Source: Fragilariopsis cylindrus CCMP1102
Lineage: Eukaryota; Bacillariophyta; Bacillariophyceae; Bacillariales; Bacillariaceae
Direction of reading: 5' to 3'
Assembly (NCBI GenBank): GCA_900095095.1
Contig: FMBT01000100.1
Coordinates: 1 to 52,048 of the forward strand
Length of the DNA: 52,048 bases
Made by a program: the position numbers and the translations under genes. The notes beneath the pieces are model-generated. The model worked only from the letters and a program-made list of their open reading frames with translations. It did not search any database and was not told the DNA's origin. This document shows positions 18,456 to 30,268 of the stretch, one piece after another; within the stretch, counting starts at the first letter, position 1; each line of letters begins with the position of its first letter.

Positions 18456-19951
18456 ATGACAAACAACTATACGAGTCGTCTTGTTCTCCTGGTGACAATT
18501 ATTCTTTCCGAATTTTCTTCGTCATTTCAACCTCATGCAGTAAACAGGAGGTATGGGCATACTTCTGGATCATTCTTCTCGTTTGATCATTCTCCATCGT
18601 ATGCCTATTCTCAGTCGTCAGCTATCGGAGTATCAAAAACTATAGGTATTGATGGCAATAATAACAATAATAATGCCGATATGGATGAAGAGAACGACGA
18701 CAAGGAAAATCAACAATCCGATGATTCTGTACAGGAATTGCAGCTTCTACCAGAAATTAAGAAGCAATTTTGGATAACAGGTATATCTCCCCACGAGAAA
18801 CCTCGCTCAATGAAGCTGTAAGTCGTATGGCGGAGGTGTCTTTGGAAGATGCCAATCAACTTATTAGTATTGGAGCTGTATGGGCCAAGATGGAAACCCT
18901 GACAGAAGAGGACCTTTTGGCGCAGTATGCTGAAAATGGCGAGGATGAGTTATATGCCGATCTTCCAAAGGGATGGGGAAGTGGAACATTTGAACAGAAG
19001 GACGACAATCAAGACGGGAATATTGACGATTATATTACAAAAATGGAATCACAACGATTTCGTAGAATACTTACACCATCTGTGGTACAACCAGGGACAG
19101 ACTTGCGAATATATCCAAAACCTAGACGATTTCCAGCTTGCTATAACATCAATCTGAGAAGTCTACTCTACCAGGACACGACATTTCTTGTTATCGATAA
19201 ACCACCCATGTTACCTACTCAGCCTGATGCGAGTAACTATGACGAAAACTGTCCTGGGTGTGCGCAGGATATACTCGGACCATTTACAGATATCAGAGGA
19301 GACACCATCCGACGGCCACTCATATGTCATCGCGTAGATTCGGTTGTAGGTGGTTGTGTGGTCATGTCCAAGGATAGGAACGGTCAGAAAGTTTTTCAAG
19401 AGTTGCAACGACAGCGTAAGATCAAGAAATTGTACCTCGCTGTTACGACTAAACCAGTTCCTATTGGTATGCATCTACATTGGATGTGGTCCCCTCAGAG
19501 TAAGAGGGGAAATGCTGGTGGACCTCCTTGTCAATTGGTGAGTCATTCGCTCCCGATCGAGACGAAAAGCCCGACAATATTGGACGAGATGCACCTTGGA
19601 AGTGACGAAATGTGAGCCCATTGTCTTACAAAAAAATGACAACGGTTAGAACCTGGAGATAAACAGCATTATCAGAGCACAATTCGGTTGGTGACTGGGC
19701 GAAAACATCAGGTTAGAGCACAACTCAGTAGCTTGGGCTGCCCTATTATTCGCGATACGCTCTATGAACCGATGTCAGGTGTTACATTGGGAGATTTGGA
19801 TATAGATGAAGATACATTGGATGAAGCAATCGCTCAATGCAAAGTACCTTCGGAACCGATAGGTTTGCAAGCGCATGCAATTTTATTCGGCGGAGTAAAA
19901 GCAAAAGCCCGAGAACCATGGTGGGGGAATAAAGTACGTCAAATTCTATAA
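18456..19951 (+). CDS. RluA-family pseudouridine synthase, reading frame interrupted three times
   Basis: Homology is continuous but the frame is not. The N-terminus MTNNYTSRLVLLVTIILSEF..SSSFQPH looks like a signal peptide plus ASAFAP-like Phe. An Asn/Asp/Glu linker follows, then RYISPRETSLNEAVSRM, the RluA core LVIDKPPMLPTQPD, the catalytic HRVDSVVGGCVV (Asp of HRVD) and LHWMWSPQSKRG. Next come RQYWTRCTLEVTKCEPIVLQ, then LVTGRKHQVRAQLSSLGCPI. Frame changes are needed near 18768-18771 (TTTT), 19570-19572 (CCC) and 19644-19647 (GGTT); the last two cancel. Each is a single-base step at a homopolymer, so assembly error is likelier than decay. The first could instead be an intron (GTATGG at 18551 to ACAG at 18780), which would join ..NRRYIS in phase. 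The target RNA is unknown; plastid location is inferred. Confidence 0.78.
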
Positions 19952-20310
19952 ACATTTTCATAATTATCAATCTCCATTCCACTTTACTTTAAAAGTGACC
20001 ATACTTCTTTGTTTTCTCTCTGATATAATTTGTATCAGTGCGCAGTGAACTTACTACTATAGTCTTATAATTATTGGTTTAAGACATAGAGCAATGTTCT
20101 TTACCGTTGGCTTTGCAGAACAACAAAAGGGTTTGAGTGTGTATGTATTATAAGATGTTATCTAGTGCAGTTTATATCAGTTTAATATTAGGTTTTTTTA
20201 AACGGCCGTAAGATTATGGCAATACTTCCTTTTCTTATCATCTTCGATGTTGGCTAATTCCCTACGAAAATAGATCCTACTATGTATCAAACGATATTGT
20301 ATGATACAGC
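19952..20310. other. Intergenic region between convergent genes
   Basis: AT-rich spacer between the ends of the RluA-type gene (+) and the NOL8-like gene (-). I see no gene or repeat in it. Confidence 0.6.
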
Positions 20311-22602
20311 TTATCTTCTTTTGGTTTTCATTCTTTTTTGAATTCTGTTGATGGCATACTTGCGCTTGCGCTTCCAGTCTAGAGTAAGACTTTGCCGCTC
20401 CCTATTCCATTCAGCTCTTTCTCTATCATCATTCTTGAAACCATCAACATTACGCATTATATTAAGACCATTGTTACAACCAAAAAAATTGTCTACATAT
20501 CTTTGAAGATCTTGTTCAGGTAGATTGATTCCCCTACGACGAGGTGCTACTACTGTATCACCATCTATGTTCTTGTCATCATCGGTAGCATCTCTCTCAG
20601 CCCGGGACGATATGCTAACATTTGTATACTCAAGATCTTTTTCTTTTCCAGTAGGAATATTGATTGTAGTTGAACCTACATGAGCTTGAACAGGAACAGA
20701 AACAGGAACATCAAAGGAGAAACTAAATGTATCATCTTTTGTTGGTTTCTTCTCAATCACTTTTTGCTTGTTCGCTTTATCGTTATCGCTCAAGTTAAAT
20801 CCAAAACTAAAAGCGCTTGTCCCTGACGAAGAGTCGGGATTTGTACTTGTTGAAGTGTTATTCACCAGAGTGGTTCGGGTGTCTTGCCCTTCCCAACCAT
20901 CTCGTGCATCACGGAAAACATTTTCTAACTTGTCTTGATCATAGACACCATCCTGAGTCAACGCAGGCGTCGTATCTACCTCATTCTCAGCAGGATTCTT
21001 CAGCTTTTCCCCTGTAACGTTGTCGTCGTCGCAATCATCCTCAACTGAGGCATCATCTTCAGAGTTATTCTTAGAAGAAGACTCGTTCGTAGGAGAGATA
21101 TCACTTCCATCTTGTTCGGTAGGCAACTTTTCCACGATATATTGTTTACTAGATTTCGCGTTAGGATCGAAACGTGGCATGATTCCATTCGGCACGCTTT
21201 TATTCCTGTTAGTGCTTGAAGTGATATTGGTATTGTCCAAATTTGGGTCATGTTCACTACTAGGATTAACTGGTTTAGCATCGACCGCCATGTCGGGAAA
21301 GATACTTGATAATATATTTAAATTTGACGAAACATCACCTGTCAAACCAGACTCAATATTGCTATCACCACTCTGGTCATAGTTATCAGAACTTTCAGTA
21401 TCTTCGAGCTGTCCATCCTCGCTGTTCTCGTCGACAGATGATGCATCGTCAAACCCTGCCGCAAACTCATCAGTCCCTGAGATCTCTACTGATGACAACA
21501 GTCTATTATTCCCTAACGGTGGACGAAAATTGGAATATTCTTCCTCATCGTCGTCATCGTCACTCGATTCGTCTTCTGAGCTGCTCCAATGGTATTTATC
21601 GACTATTACTTCTTTTTCTTTTACGTTCATCGAAACCGAAACCTCTTGGAGTAAATTCTCTCTTTCCTTCTCGTCGTGTTCGATGGATGAATCACCGTCA
21701 CTGTCACTATCACTGTCACTTGACGATATTATTGAAGATGATTCATTATCGGCATTTTTTTTCACTTCGTGACTTGTGATATCATCGGTACCACTATTAT
21801 TATTATTCTTTGGATTTATATTTTGAGATACAGACTTCACCTTATCTTGGAATCGAATATGCACTGCTCGATGCATCAATGGTTTTGCCACTAATCTAGC
21901 ATGGGGTGGCCTTTTGTTATTGATGATAGTATCGATATGGTACTTCTCCACTCGGTCTTCAAGTTTATCTCGTGCCTTATTGAAAAAAAACCAATTATCG
22001 ACTGACCAAGGTTGAGTGTCGACATGGAATGCCGCATGTCCGTGTTTTTTTCGTACTTTTAAACGTCGTGGAATCAAACCAGTTGTTTTTGTTGTTGTTG
22101 TTGCTGCTGCTGTATTATTTGATAGTTGCTGTTCCTGTATCTCCTCTGTCATGATGACACCATCCTCCGAAACTACCGTAGTAGATTCTATCGCAGTAGA
22201 TGTAGCCAGTGCAAGTGCCTCATCCCTTACTTTTCGTTCCTCTCTCAGTCTTTCCAAAAAATGCGGTTTGGCTGCTTCTACAACTAACTTACATCCTTTC
22301 CATTTAACATTATGATATTGTTTGGTTATAATGGAAAGGGCTGTTAAGTCTTCATCTTTTGATATGGCAGTTACGTGCAAATATGGTTTGTTGTCGTTTC
22401 CGTTGATGTAGCTGTCATCGTCGCTGTCATCATCATCGTCGTCGCCGTTATCTTTGTTATTATTGCAGCATGTTGCCGATTCAATCTCAATCCCTTTGAC
22501 AGCTTTCAACCGTCGGAGTACATCGGTGGGAGAAAGTCGAGGAGGATCCAATCCACCAATGTATATTCTTTCTTTGATTGGTAGAACGTTTTCTCCCATC
22601 AT
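20311..22602 (-). CDS. NOL8-like nucleolar RRM protein
   Basis: The single exon encodes 763 residues. An RRM lies at the N-terminus: RIYIGGLDPPRLSPTDVLRR (about 12-31), an acidic loop insert, then KPYLHVTAIS and YHNVKWKGCKLVVEAAKPHF, followed by LERLREERKVRDEA. The KWKGxxLxxExAKxxFLxRLxxER string is the hallmark of NOL8, a nucleolar protein required for ribosome biogenesis in animals. Next is RLKVRKKHGHAAFHVDTQPW. A long acidic, Ser/Asp-rich middle follows. The basic C-terminus (DWKRKRKYAINRIQKRMKTKRR) is preceded by EQDLQRYVDNFFGCNNGLNI. A role in pre-rRNA processing is inferred from the family. An Asp tract inserted between RRM strands is unusual but fits the low-complexity habit of this genome. 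Confidence 0.78.
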   Translation of the reverse strand: MMGENVLPIKERIYIGGLDPPRLSPTDVLRRLKAVKGIEIESATCCNNNKDNGDDDDDDSDDDSYINGNDNKPYLHVTAISKDEDLTALSIITKQYHNVKWKGCKLVVEAAKPHFLERLREERKVRDEALALATSTAIESTTVVSEDGVIMTEEIQEQQLSNNTAAATTTTKTTGLIPRRLKVRKKHGHAAFHVDTQPWSVDNWFFFNKARDKLEDRVEKYHIDTIINNKRPPHARLVAKPLMHRAVHIRFQDKVKSVSQNINPKNNNNSGTDDITSHEVKKNADNESSSIISSSDSDSDSDGDSSIEHDEKERENLLQEVSVSMNVKEKEVIVDKYHWSSSEDESSDDDDDEEEYSNFRPPLGNNRLLSSVEISGTDEFAAGFDDASSVDENSEDGQLEDTESSDNYDQSGDSNIESGLTGDVSSNLNILSSIFPDMAVDAKPVNPSSEHDPNLDNTNITSSTNRNKSVPNGIMPRFDPNAKSSKQYIVEKLPTEQDGSDISPTNESSSKNNSEDDASVEDDCDDDNVTGEKLKNPAENEVDTTPALTQDGVYDQDKLENVFRDARDGWEGQDTRTTLVNNTSTSTNPDSSSGTSAFSFGFNLSDNDKANKQKVIEKKPTKDDTFSFSFDVPVSVPVQAHVGSTTINIPTGKEKDLEYTNVSISSRAERDATDDDKNIDGDTVVAPRRRGINLPEQDLQRYVDNFFGCNNGLNIMRNVDGFKNDDRERAEWNRERQSLTLDWKRKRKYAINRIQKRMKTKRR

Positions 22603-23048
22603 GGTGAGTACTTTACAATTAATTTGATTTGTACTAATACTACGGTAGTAGGTTTTTCAATTTGGAGTTTCAAGATTAAAAAGAGCATGTCGTTATTCAA
22701 TTTAAAGAAATTGATGGTTCGTGCGTAGTTGCTGGGCCATCCTCACAGGCGGGACTGAATACTCTCAAATCATAGCATTCAAACAATCATGAATCAATCA
22801 ATCATCAACAATCAATTACTGTGTCATGTGCGGCGTTTAACGTGACAGTTGTGTGATTGACAATTGACAATCACAACAAATACAGCAACAGTTTTTATAC
22901 TGTAGATCATAAGACCGAACAAGCTCAAGCTAAACACGACGAATAAGACTCGACTTCAAGGAGACTGCAACCGCAACAGAACTCTGAAGTTTGAAGTTTG
23001 GAAGTTTGACATACAAAGTAGAATTGAGAAGGAAATAATAATTACGGT
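22603..23048. promoter_or_regulatory. Divergent upstream region of the NOL8-like and SmpB genes
   Basis: The 446-base spacer between two divergent starts has no coding signal. It contains CAATCA-rich repeats (about 22780-22870) and no TATA box that I can assign with confidence. Confidence 0.4.
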
Positions 23049-23675
23049 ATGCTGCGTTTTGCCCTTGTATTTGTAATATGCAGTGTTTATTGCGTCAATT
23101 TTTCTCTTTCGTTTATGGTGGGAGGAGGACAACCGAGAATATTCCAAACAATTGTACCGTCAACGACTAGTCTTAATGCCAAATCGGGAAAGAAGAAGAA
23201 GAAACCTAAAGATACCACTGTCTGTAGGAATCGTCAAGCACGAAGGAATTACGAGATAGTTGATACTCTTGAAGCAGGAATTTCTCTATTAGGAACCGAA
23301 GTCAAGGCCAGTCGGGATGGGAAGATGAATCTCCAAGACGCATTTGTGAAAGTTTCGAAAAATGGTAGGTCGTGTACATTAATGAATTGTCATATTGGAA
23401 AACATGACATGTCGGGTGCTTATTTTCAACACGAAGAACGACGGCCAAGGATGTTGTTGCTACACAAGGAAGAGGCGCGGAAACTGTTAAAGAAGACAGA
23501 AACGACGGGTATGACGGTCGTTCCTCTTGTGGCATATTTCAACGACGATAATAAGATGAAACTTCAAATCGGACTTGCTAGGGGTAAAAACTTACGCGAT
23601 AAACGGCAAGATCTTAAAGAGCGAGATATGAAAAGAGAGAATAGTCGCATAATAAAGAATTTTCGAATGAACTAA
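23049..23675 (+). CDS. smpB: Plastid-targeted SmpB (tmRNA-binding protein)
   Basis: The 208-residue protein has a bacterial-type SmpB core of about 150 residues: VCRNRQARRNYEIVDTLEAG (about 58-77), ISLLGTEVKASRDGKMNLQD, CHIGKHDMSGAYFQHEERRP and LLLHKEEARKLLKK, then VVPLVAYFN and LARGKNLRDKR. SmpB binds tmRNA and loads it on stalled 70S ribosomes for trans-translation. The N-terminal extension has a hydrophobic signal-like segment (MLRFALVFVICSVYCVNFSL) followed by SFMVGG, matching a diatom signal plus plastid transit peptide with Phe at the cleavage position. Diatom plastid genomes are known to encode tmRNA, so a nuclear-encoded plastid partner makes sense. Single exon; the first ATG of the frame is used. 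Confidence 0.95.
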   Translation: MLRFALVFVICSVYCVNFSLSFMVGGGQPRIFQTIVPSTTSLNAKSGKKKKKPKDTTVCRNRQARRNYEIVDTLEAGISLLGTEVKASRDGKMNLQDAFVKVSKNGRSCTLMNCHIGKHDMSGAYFQHEERRPRMLLLHKEEARKLLKKTETTGMTVVPLVAYFNDDNKMKLQIGLARGKNLRDKRQDLKERDMKRENSRIIKNFRMN

Positions 23676-23916
23676 ACTAAACTAAACTAATGAATGAACA
23701 ATAAACCGTACACGAAACATCCATTCAACTCTTTTTAATAACTAAACATTGATAGTTTTATAATCTCGTCGATATGTGGAACAACAGTATTACAAATAAC
23801 TCCGAGAAAACTGGCAAGTATATTAGATGATGCAACACTATCCCCAGCGATGCTGCCAAACTCTTTTTTCTTGTTATATTGGCGACATTATCTCATTCAA
23901 AAAGACAAGAAACTTT

Positions 23917-26900
23917 TTAATTCATTCGTCCGATGCAGTTGGGTGCACCACAAGAACATTTCAAACTTCCATCTTCCACTGGAAACTTGTAATCATACGT
24001 AATCTCTTCTCCAGCCTTGATGTCTGTATTGGAAAATACCATGATTTTGGGTTCTTGTTTTCCTTGATCTGTGTCGACAGAAATAATCTTGGCGTATGCA
24101 TTTGCCTGACAACTGTGATTCATGAATCGCGCCATACATCCAATTTTAGTGGCGTCTACGATTCGCAGCAAATCTAGGCGAAACATATAGCACGATCCTT
24201 CTCCGGAAATCTCGTATGCCTTTTCTCGGGCGTCTGCGACGCTCTTCCGAATAACTTCGCCCATATATTCAACTATCATGGAATCCTTAGGAAGGTCCAT
24301 CTTCGTAAACAGACCCCATCCATGAATATGTGAACGTTTTGGAGTCAAACGCTGTTCGATCGGTACAGCTTTCATTTCACGATACATACGCTGGATTCTG
24401 TTTCTGTCGGCCTTGATCTTTTCCGAATCCGCCTTTTTACTCACAGCACCAACATCTGTGTTGTCCCCATTCTCTACATTTCGAACCAAGGCTCTAGTGA
24501 TACGATCACTGCCACCGCTCTTAGTAACCGCACTCATACCTTCCGCACGAGCACACCCACTGGCATTCTCCAGTTGTTTCTCGGCTGCCAAGGCCGCACG
24601 CTGACGTTGAAGGTCCATAATGACATCAACTGAAGGCTGTGTATAACAAAACAGATACTGTGGAGAACTTTCCGTCAATTTCGTTACAACTGCCTCTGTG
24701 CCGGGAAGTCCCTCGATAAGCTTACGGATATGATTCGTACCAAAACCAAAGAATTGAGGACCACTCAAACCGAAGAATTTTTTAAAACTGTGACGCTCAG
24801 TTGGTAACTTAGAATAAAGGTTTCCATGGGAAAATTCAGAATCATTCGTATCTTTGACGCGCTCCATTAGAATGTTGTAGGCTTGAGTAGCTGATGACGC
24901 TTTGATCTTACCGAGTGGGTTATCACCCGGTGTGATGCAAAATAAAGGCTTTCCCCTTGCTGATTTCTCGATCTTCAATACGTACACCGTGCGTTGCTTT
25001 GGTTTCATTGTTGACCAATAAATGCGTGTTGCTGTGTAGCCCAATGGTATTATATAGTCTTTGGTATGAAAGCCGTCACGATTCTGTTCAATTTCTCCCA
25101 AAGCGTGTACGAGAATGGCTCCGTATCTTGGACAGAAAGAGGTATCATTACCATCTGCTTCTTTTTCTGACATAGATTTGCTTTTTTCTTGGTGAACGAT
25201 GAGAGTTTCCATCGATTCACTACTTGGGTTCTTAATAATATCTTCTGCACAATCCTTGTGGATAGCACAGAGCATTTGCTTTGACGATGTAAATGCTGCG
25301 CCGCAAGCAAAGGCACATGGGAAATGGAAGTTGACAGAACAATTTTGTTTGACACAGCCAACCGTTGCTCCGGGACGTCCGCATCCAAAACAACGAAGCT
25401 GAGCCCCGCGAGATCTTGCTTTTTCTGTGGCGTGCACAAGGCCACCACTAGGAGCTTCCCAGGTTTCGGAGCTCCAAAGAGCGCAGGCAGAATGGACCCA
25501 TAATCCATCTACCATTGGTAAGAGGCGACCAAGGCGGGCAATGATTGGTTTGGTTCGATCCGCTGTTTGTTCTGGAACGTCGTCAGATAGGCCAGCGTCG
25601 TTGTCACCGCAGATATGACAGAGACAGCACTCACGTGGATCACTCCATTTATGACCCATATCTTTATCATCCAATACGTGGTTCCAGCCGCATAATGGTT
25701 GAGCAAGCTTATACTCGATTGCCGTTTGATTCCCAACGGTGCTTGCTAATCCCATTCCTGGTGGTGGTTTCCTTATCTCCTTGGGCGCGGCAACGGCAAA
25801 TACAGCGGATTGGACGTATGGTTTCAACCTAGGTTCATGTATCTTAAGCCATTCATCCTTACTAATAAGATTTCGGTTTCTCTCGCATCTGATAGGGTCA
25901 AAAGCTAGATCGACCGATCCAGATGCATGGGGAGCTACAAGCAACTTCGTCACCCTGTCGTATCCCTTCACATTTTTCTTTGTCTTCAGTCCCATCATGC
26001 TACAGGCAACTTTAAGCCAGCTAGCTGCAAGTTTTGAAATCATCACACAATTTTCAATTCGTCTTGCCGAAAATCCAACGGTATCGAGATTTAATTTTTT
26101 AGCTATGTGAAGGAAGCGAGTTGCCCGTTGACCCATCCATTTCGGCAAATCTTCATTCTCGTGCCAGAAGCGATCCATCAGATATCTTGGGTCTCCAAAT
26201 TTCTGCCGAGCAAGGTTCAGAAAACGGACACCCTCCAAAACAACTTTTCGGTACTCATCTCGCCATAAATTACGAGTTTTCCAATCGATTTGCTCCATAA
26301 GCTTTTCTTCCAATTCAGAATTCGAAAAAGGGTTGCTGCCGGAATCAACCAATATGCCTTGGGAAACAACCATCGAGACAAAGTCAGCCATGTGATCTCG
26401 AGTCACTTTTCCGTCCCCCTTGTTGATCCCCTGCTTCTTCCTACAAGTAGGGCACTGATATCTTGAGCTTTCAACATCATCATTTCTCTCAGTGCCCATT
26501 TTCTTGATATGAGCATCTGCTTTGGAATCACATCGTGTATGTGTTTTTGTGTCGCAATCAACGCATCTAGCTAGATCTACATCATCGTCCCTCCAATTGC
26601 CCAAGCAGACAGAGCATTTTTGTGCATTCATCTGATTTTCCAGTTCAGCTAACCCGTCACAACCCCCACATCTGTAACAGATATGTGGATCGCGTGACCA
26701 ATGCTTGAGGCTCGCCCCTTTTGGCTCGAGGGTATTATGACACTTGGTGCAATCAACGCATTGTCCACATATCCAAATTCCAGGAGGAGCTGTTAAGAGC
26801 GGTGGATCTAACAAATCAAGAGAAAAACCACGATCGCACATTTCACAAAAGAGCATTTTTGTTTCGTCTTGAGGGGCATCTCCGGATATCTCGCAAATTT

Positions 26901-29900
26901 TGCAATTTGGACATCTCCAGGCAGCAACCGATGATGCATCCATACTATGAATTGGGGCATTGACACAAAAGGAATGGAAGGCTTCTCCACAATCTACACA
27001 AAAGATCATGGTATCAGATGCACCGCTACTACCGCATGTAAAGCAACATTCTAACCAGGCACAGTAATATGCGTCTTTGGGTTTGTGTTTGACTACATGG
27101 CAGGGTAAACATGATGGCTGATCTGGTGATTTCTCCCGAAGTGCAGGTAGACTGATAGTGACAACTTTAGATCCAGCGACCAGATCTTTTTTTTCGGTTG
27201 TTTTATCCTCTTGGATACGGTCTTCTTCCGCCTGCTTAGCCTTTCTAGCCTTCTCAAAATTCTCTAGAATATCGGCTTCGTACTTGCTGGGCGGGGCAGC
27301 TTTTCCCATGGTCATAAAGACATTATTGAGGCAAGCATCGTAATAGCGCTTTGCTTCGAGCCAAAAAGCAGTGTGGTACCGATTGAAAGTCAAAGCGTTG
27401 AGAACCATCAGTTCAAAAAGCTCTCTAACCCAAGCATAATTCTTGTATTCGTCTCGTTCAACTCGAATCAGCATGGTTTGCAGATCCATAGGATTTTTAA
27501 TGACATCCAAGTAATTAGGTGCAACCTTATCTGTGACGGGTTCAGCAAATAAGAAGAGCTTGTCTTCTTGCGTGAGCCTGTTGATGATTTCTAAGCTTCG
27601 ATTTCTGCAACAGATACGACATAAAAATTCGGTATTGTAAATTGGATGGTCGCCATTAGAGGTTAAGTCGTATTCTTTTTCGTTCACTCCAGCGCAACCA
27701 GCGTGGACCCATAACGAGCAACTGTCACATGTTAGCATATCCACTTCAGTGAATCCCCATTTCGATGTCTCTGGATGGTACCACATTGGATTGACAGTAG
27801 CTCCTTCGGGCAATGGATCTTCGGATCGGATGGTTGCCGGTGCCGTAAAGGAATGGAAGTCGGCTGATGACGTAGGATCATCCATTTCCGACTTACGCTT
27901 GCGTCCTCTCTTTTTTGGTCTATTCTCCTGTTGCCACCGAATCTGTTTCTGAGCATGTTGAAAGTGTTCGTCGTCCCATGAATGCGCGCAGTTTGGGCAG
28001 AATTGTTCCTCATTGTAATAATGGGTGCACATCGAACATAACATCAGATCTTTTCCATCTTGGAATGACAAAGTTTTGGGAATAACACGACGATGACTCC
28101 CGAAACTTATGTCCTTCTGGTAACATCCAGCACAGACTTGGCACTTTGAACAAACAAACGATTTATCTTCTCCGCCGTATACAATCTTGTGGTAGGCATC
28201 CTTGGTGAGAGGAGGATCACAACAACCAAGATGATATGAACTATCGCAAACGCTACAGCTAATTTTAGTTTCGTTCTTTTTCCAATAGTCTGAACATCCA
28301 GAGCAGCACTTAACTCGCAATGCTTCTAGATGCGCATCGGTATCTTCTTCGGGATCCGAAACTTTTGGACCAATGTATTTGAACCCCTTCACAAAGGGCA
28401 AAATATCAAAGTTCGACAATTTGTTCTTGTTGGGTTTTTCTAATATCTGTAATTTATGTTCCTTCGATTGCAAGTTTATCCATGACGAATCGTATTTTTT
28501 TTTCGTCTTATCAGACATCTCGTATACGATTAACCATTTGTTCAGAGATTCACTATACTGTTTGACTCGACCAGCAACTGTATCCCCGTACGGATAATTG
28601 ACGTCGTCCCTCCATATCTGAATTCGACTTCCCACAAGATGTTGACCAACTTTTGTATTTGACATTTCCAATGCCTTCTGCGCGTAAAACCGTGCAGCAT
28701 TGTTGCGGCAACTTTGAATCTCCCTTTCTTCTTCTATGGCCATATCTATTGCGGCAGAATTTCGTTTCTTTTTATTCTTTTGAATGACTGAATCAATGTG
28801 ACCATTTTCAAATGGTCGTAAACTTTCTGGATTATCACGAAGGGATGCCACCTCATTGGTTCCAAAAAATTCTACATTCGTACAACCATCTCGGGCAGGA
28901 TGGACATCTGATTCCATAACCATAGCCGGCCACCAGGCATATCCCTTCACGTGAGCCCATACTAATCGGGTTGAGATCTGCACTCCCTCTTCTAACCGTA
29001 AATGTAACCAGGCACAATTTTCTTTATCGACCTTGTCCAAAGACCTTGGTTTGTCATCAAACTGAATCTTGTGTTTGTGTGTACAGGGGTCGTAACGGAC
29101 GATTCGTCCGATCTTCCAATCTCCGTGTTTATCGTCGGATATACGAATCCGCCATCCTATCTTTTGATAAGTTGGACTATCCGGATCAAAATGTACAGTT
29201 GATAGGTGGGACTTCCCATATTCAAGAGTACTTTCGGGATCAGTTGGAGGTTCTATTTCTATTTCTATATCTTCGTTGTCCGTGGCATTGTCTTCATCAT
29301 CATCATCTTCTTCATCTCCTTCTCCATCATTAATGGTTTCTATGCTGTCGGTACGTGCTCGTTTGGCGGATGATGACATTTTTGGCATTTTAATTTTTTT
29401 GTCCGACGAATCATTATTAAGCTTCTTATTTTTTGACGCAATAATATTTTTCGGTTTCTTCTTATATTTCTTCTTTGGTGGTTCAACAACCTGTTTCTTC
29501 TTTTTCGGTTTCACCTCTACGACTATCTCCTCCTCCTCGTCGTCTTCAGATTCAGATTCGTCGTCGTCATCCTCGTCGTCGTCAGTATCGTCGTCGTCGT
29601 CGTCGGTATCATGTGGCATTTCGTTTCCGGGATCCTTTGTCAAATCTAATGCAATTTTAGGTTTTCGTCCCGGTTTCCGCCCGGGTTTTTTCCGATTCTT
29701 GAGTTTATTACTTTTACTCATCATTTTTGATGATGGTGGTCGACCACGTTTACGTTTAGGTTGAGACGTCGGCAGGACTGTATCGGCTGGTAACATACCC
29801 AGTTCTACAGATATTGCCAGAGCTTTGGGAATGCTATCACAAGACCGATTATTTGGGGCGATCCATTTTCGACGTTTTCGTTTCTATGTTATTATTTTAT

Positions 29901-30268
29901 ATATGTATATATATATATATATATATATTTATTTTAAGTCAGAGTTTTTGGAATCGTCGTCGTCGGCGTCGTATTTCGGTAAATTTCAATTAAAAATAAC
30001 ATTAATTAAATCGACGTAAAAAGAATAGAAAATTATGTTAGATTCAGATTCAGATTCGATTCAATTCAATATAATGAAAATTAATAAAAGCGTATTTATA
30101 TATACTTAAAAATATATTATAAAATTAAATTAATGATCGCAGACGGCTTTTGGCTTCACTTACATCGAGTTCGACACTCCAACCATCTGGAAGTCCACGG
30201 CTTTTGGCCTCTTTCAGGGCTGCCACCTTATCTTCAGGCGTCATGACCCATCCTCGACCGGTACTCAT
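23917..30268 (-). CDS. Trithorax/MLL-like SET-domain histone methyltransferase, two exons
   Basis: Exon 1 is 30164-30268 (35 codons, donor GTAAGT); exon 2 is 23917-29883 (acceptor CATAG). The spliced protein has 2023 residues. The join gives PDGWSVELD^KRKRRKWIAP..SIPKAL, an MBD/TAM-like DNA-binding motif (tentative). Then come AT-hook-like KRKRGRPP and GRKPGRKPK, acidic tracts, Tudor-like segments and a PWWP motif (RLVWAHVKGYAWWPAMVM, about 338-355). PHD fingers start near 561 (CCSGCSDYW) and near 973, with a bromodomain-like region (about 800-860) between them. An extended PHD (about 1449-1580), an FYRN/FYRC-like region (about 1620-1765) and a C-terminal SET plus post-SET (about 1870-2023: FMNHSCQAN, EEITYDYKF, CSCGAPNC) follow. 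Known relatives methylate H3K4; the target is inferred here. The second PHD of the pair near 973 lacks its His and a Cys ligand. Confidence 0.93.
29884..30163 (-). other. Intron of the SET-domain gene, with TA microsatellite
   Basis: This 280-base intron has a consensus GTAAGT donor and a CATAG acceptor on the minus strand. It contains a (TA)n run at about 29900-29928 and is very AT-rich. Exon lengths on both sides keep the frame (105 nt, phase 0). Confidence 0.85.

Noticed and set aside
19538-19650. Intron starting at GTGAGT to explain the frame change in the second RluA-type gene
   Set aside because: It would remove the conserved RQYWTRCTLEVTKCEPI block and would not restore the downstream frame.
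29276-29764. 162-codon plus-strand Ser/Phe-rich frame
   Set aside because: Antisense of the acidic and basic low-complexity N-terminal region of the SET-domain protein.
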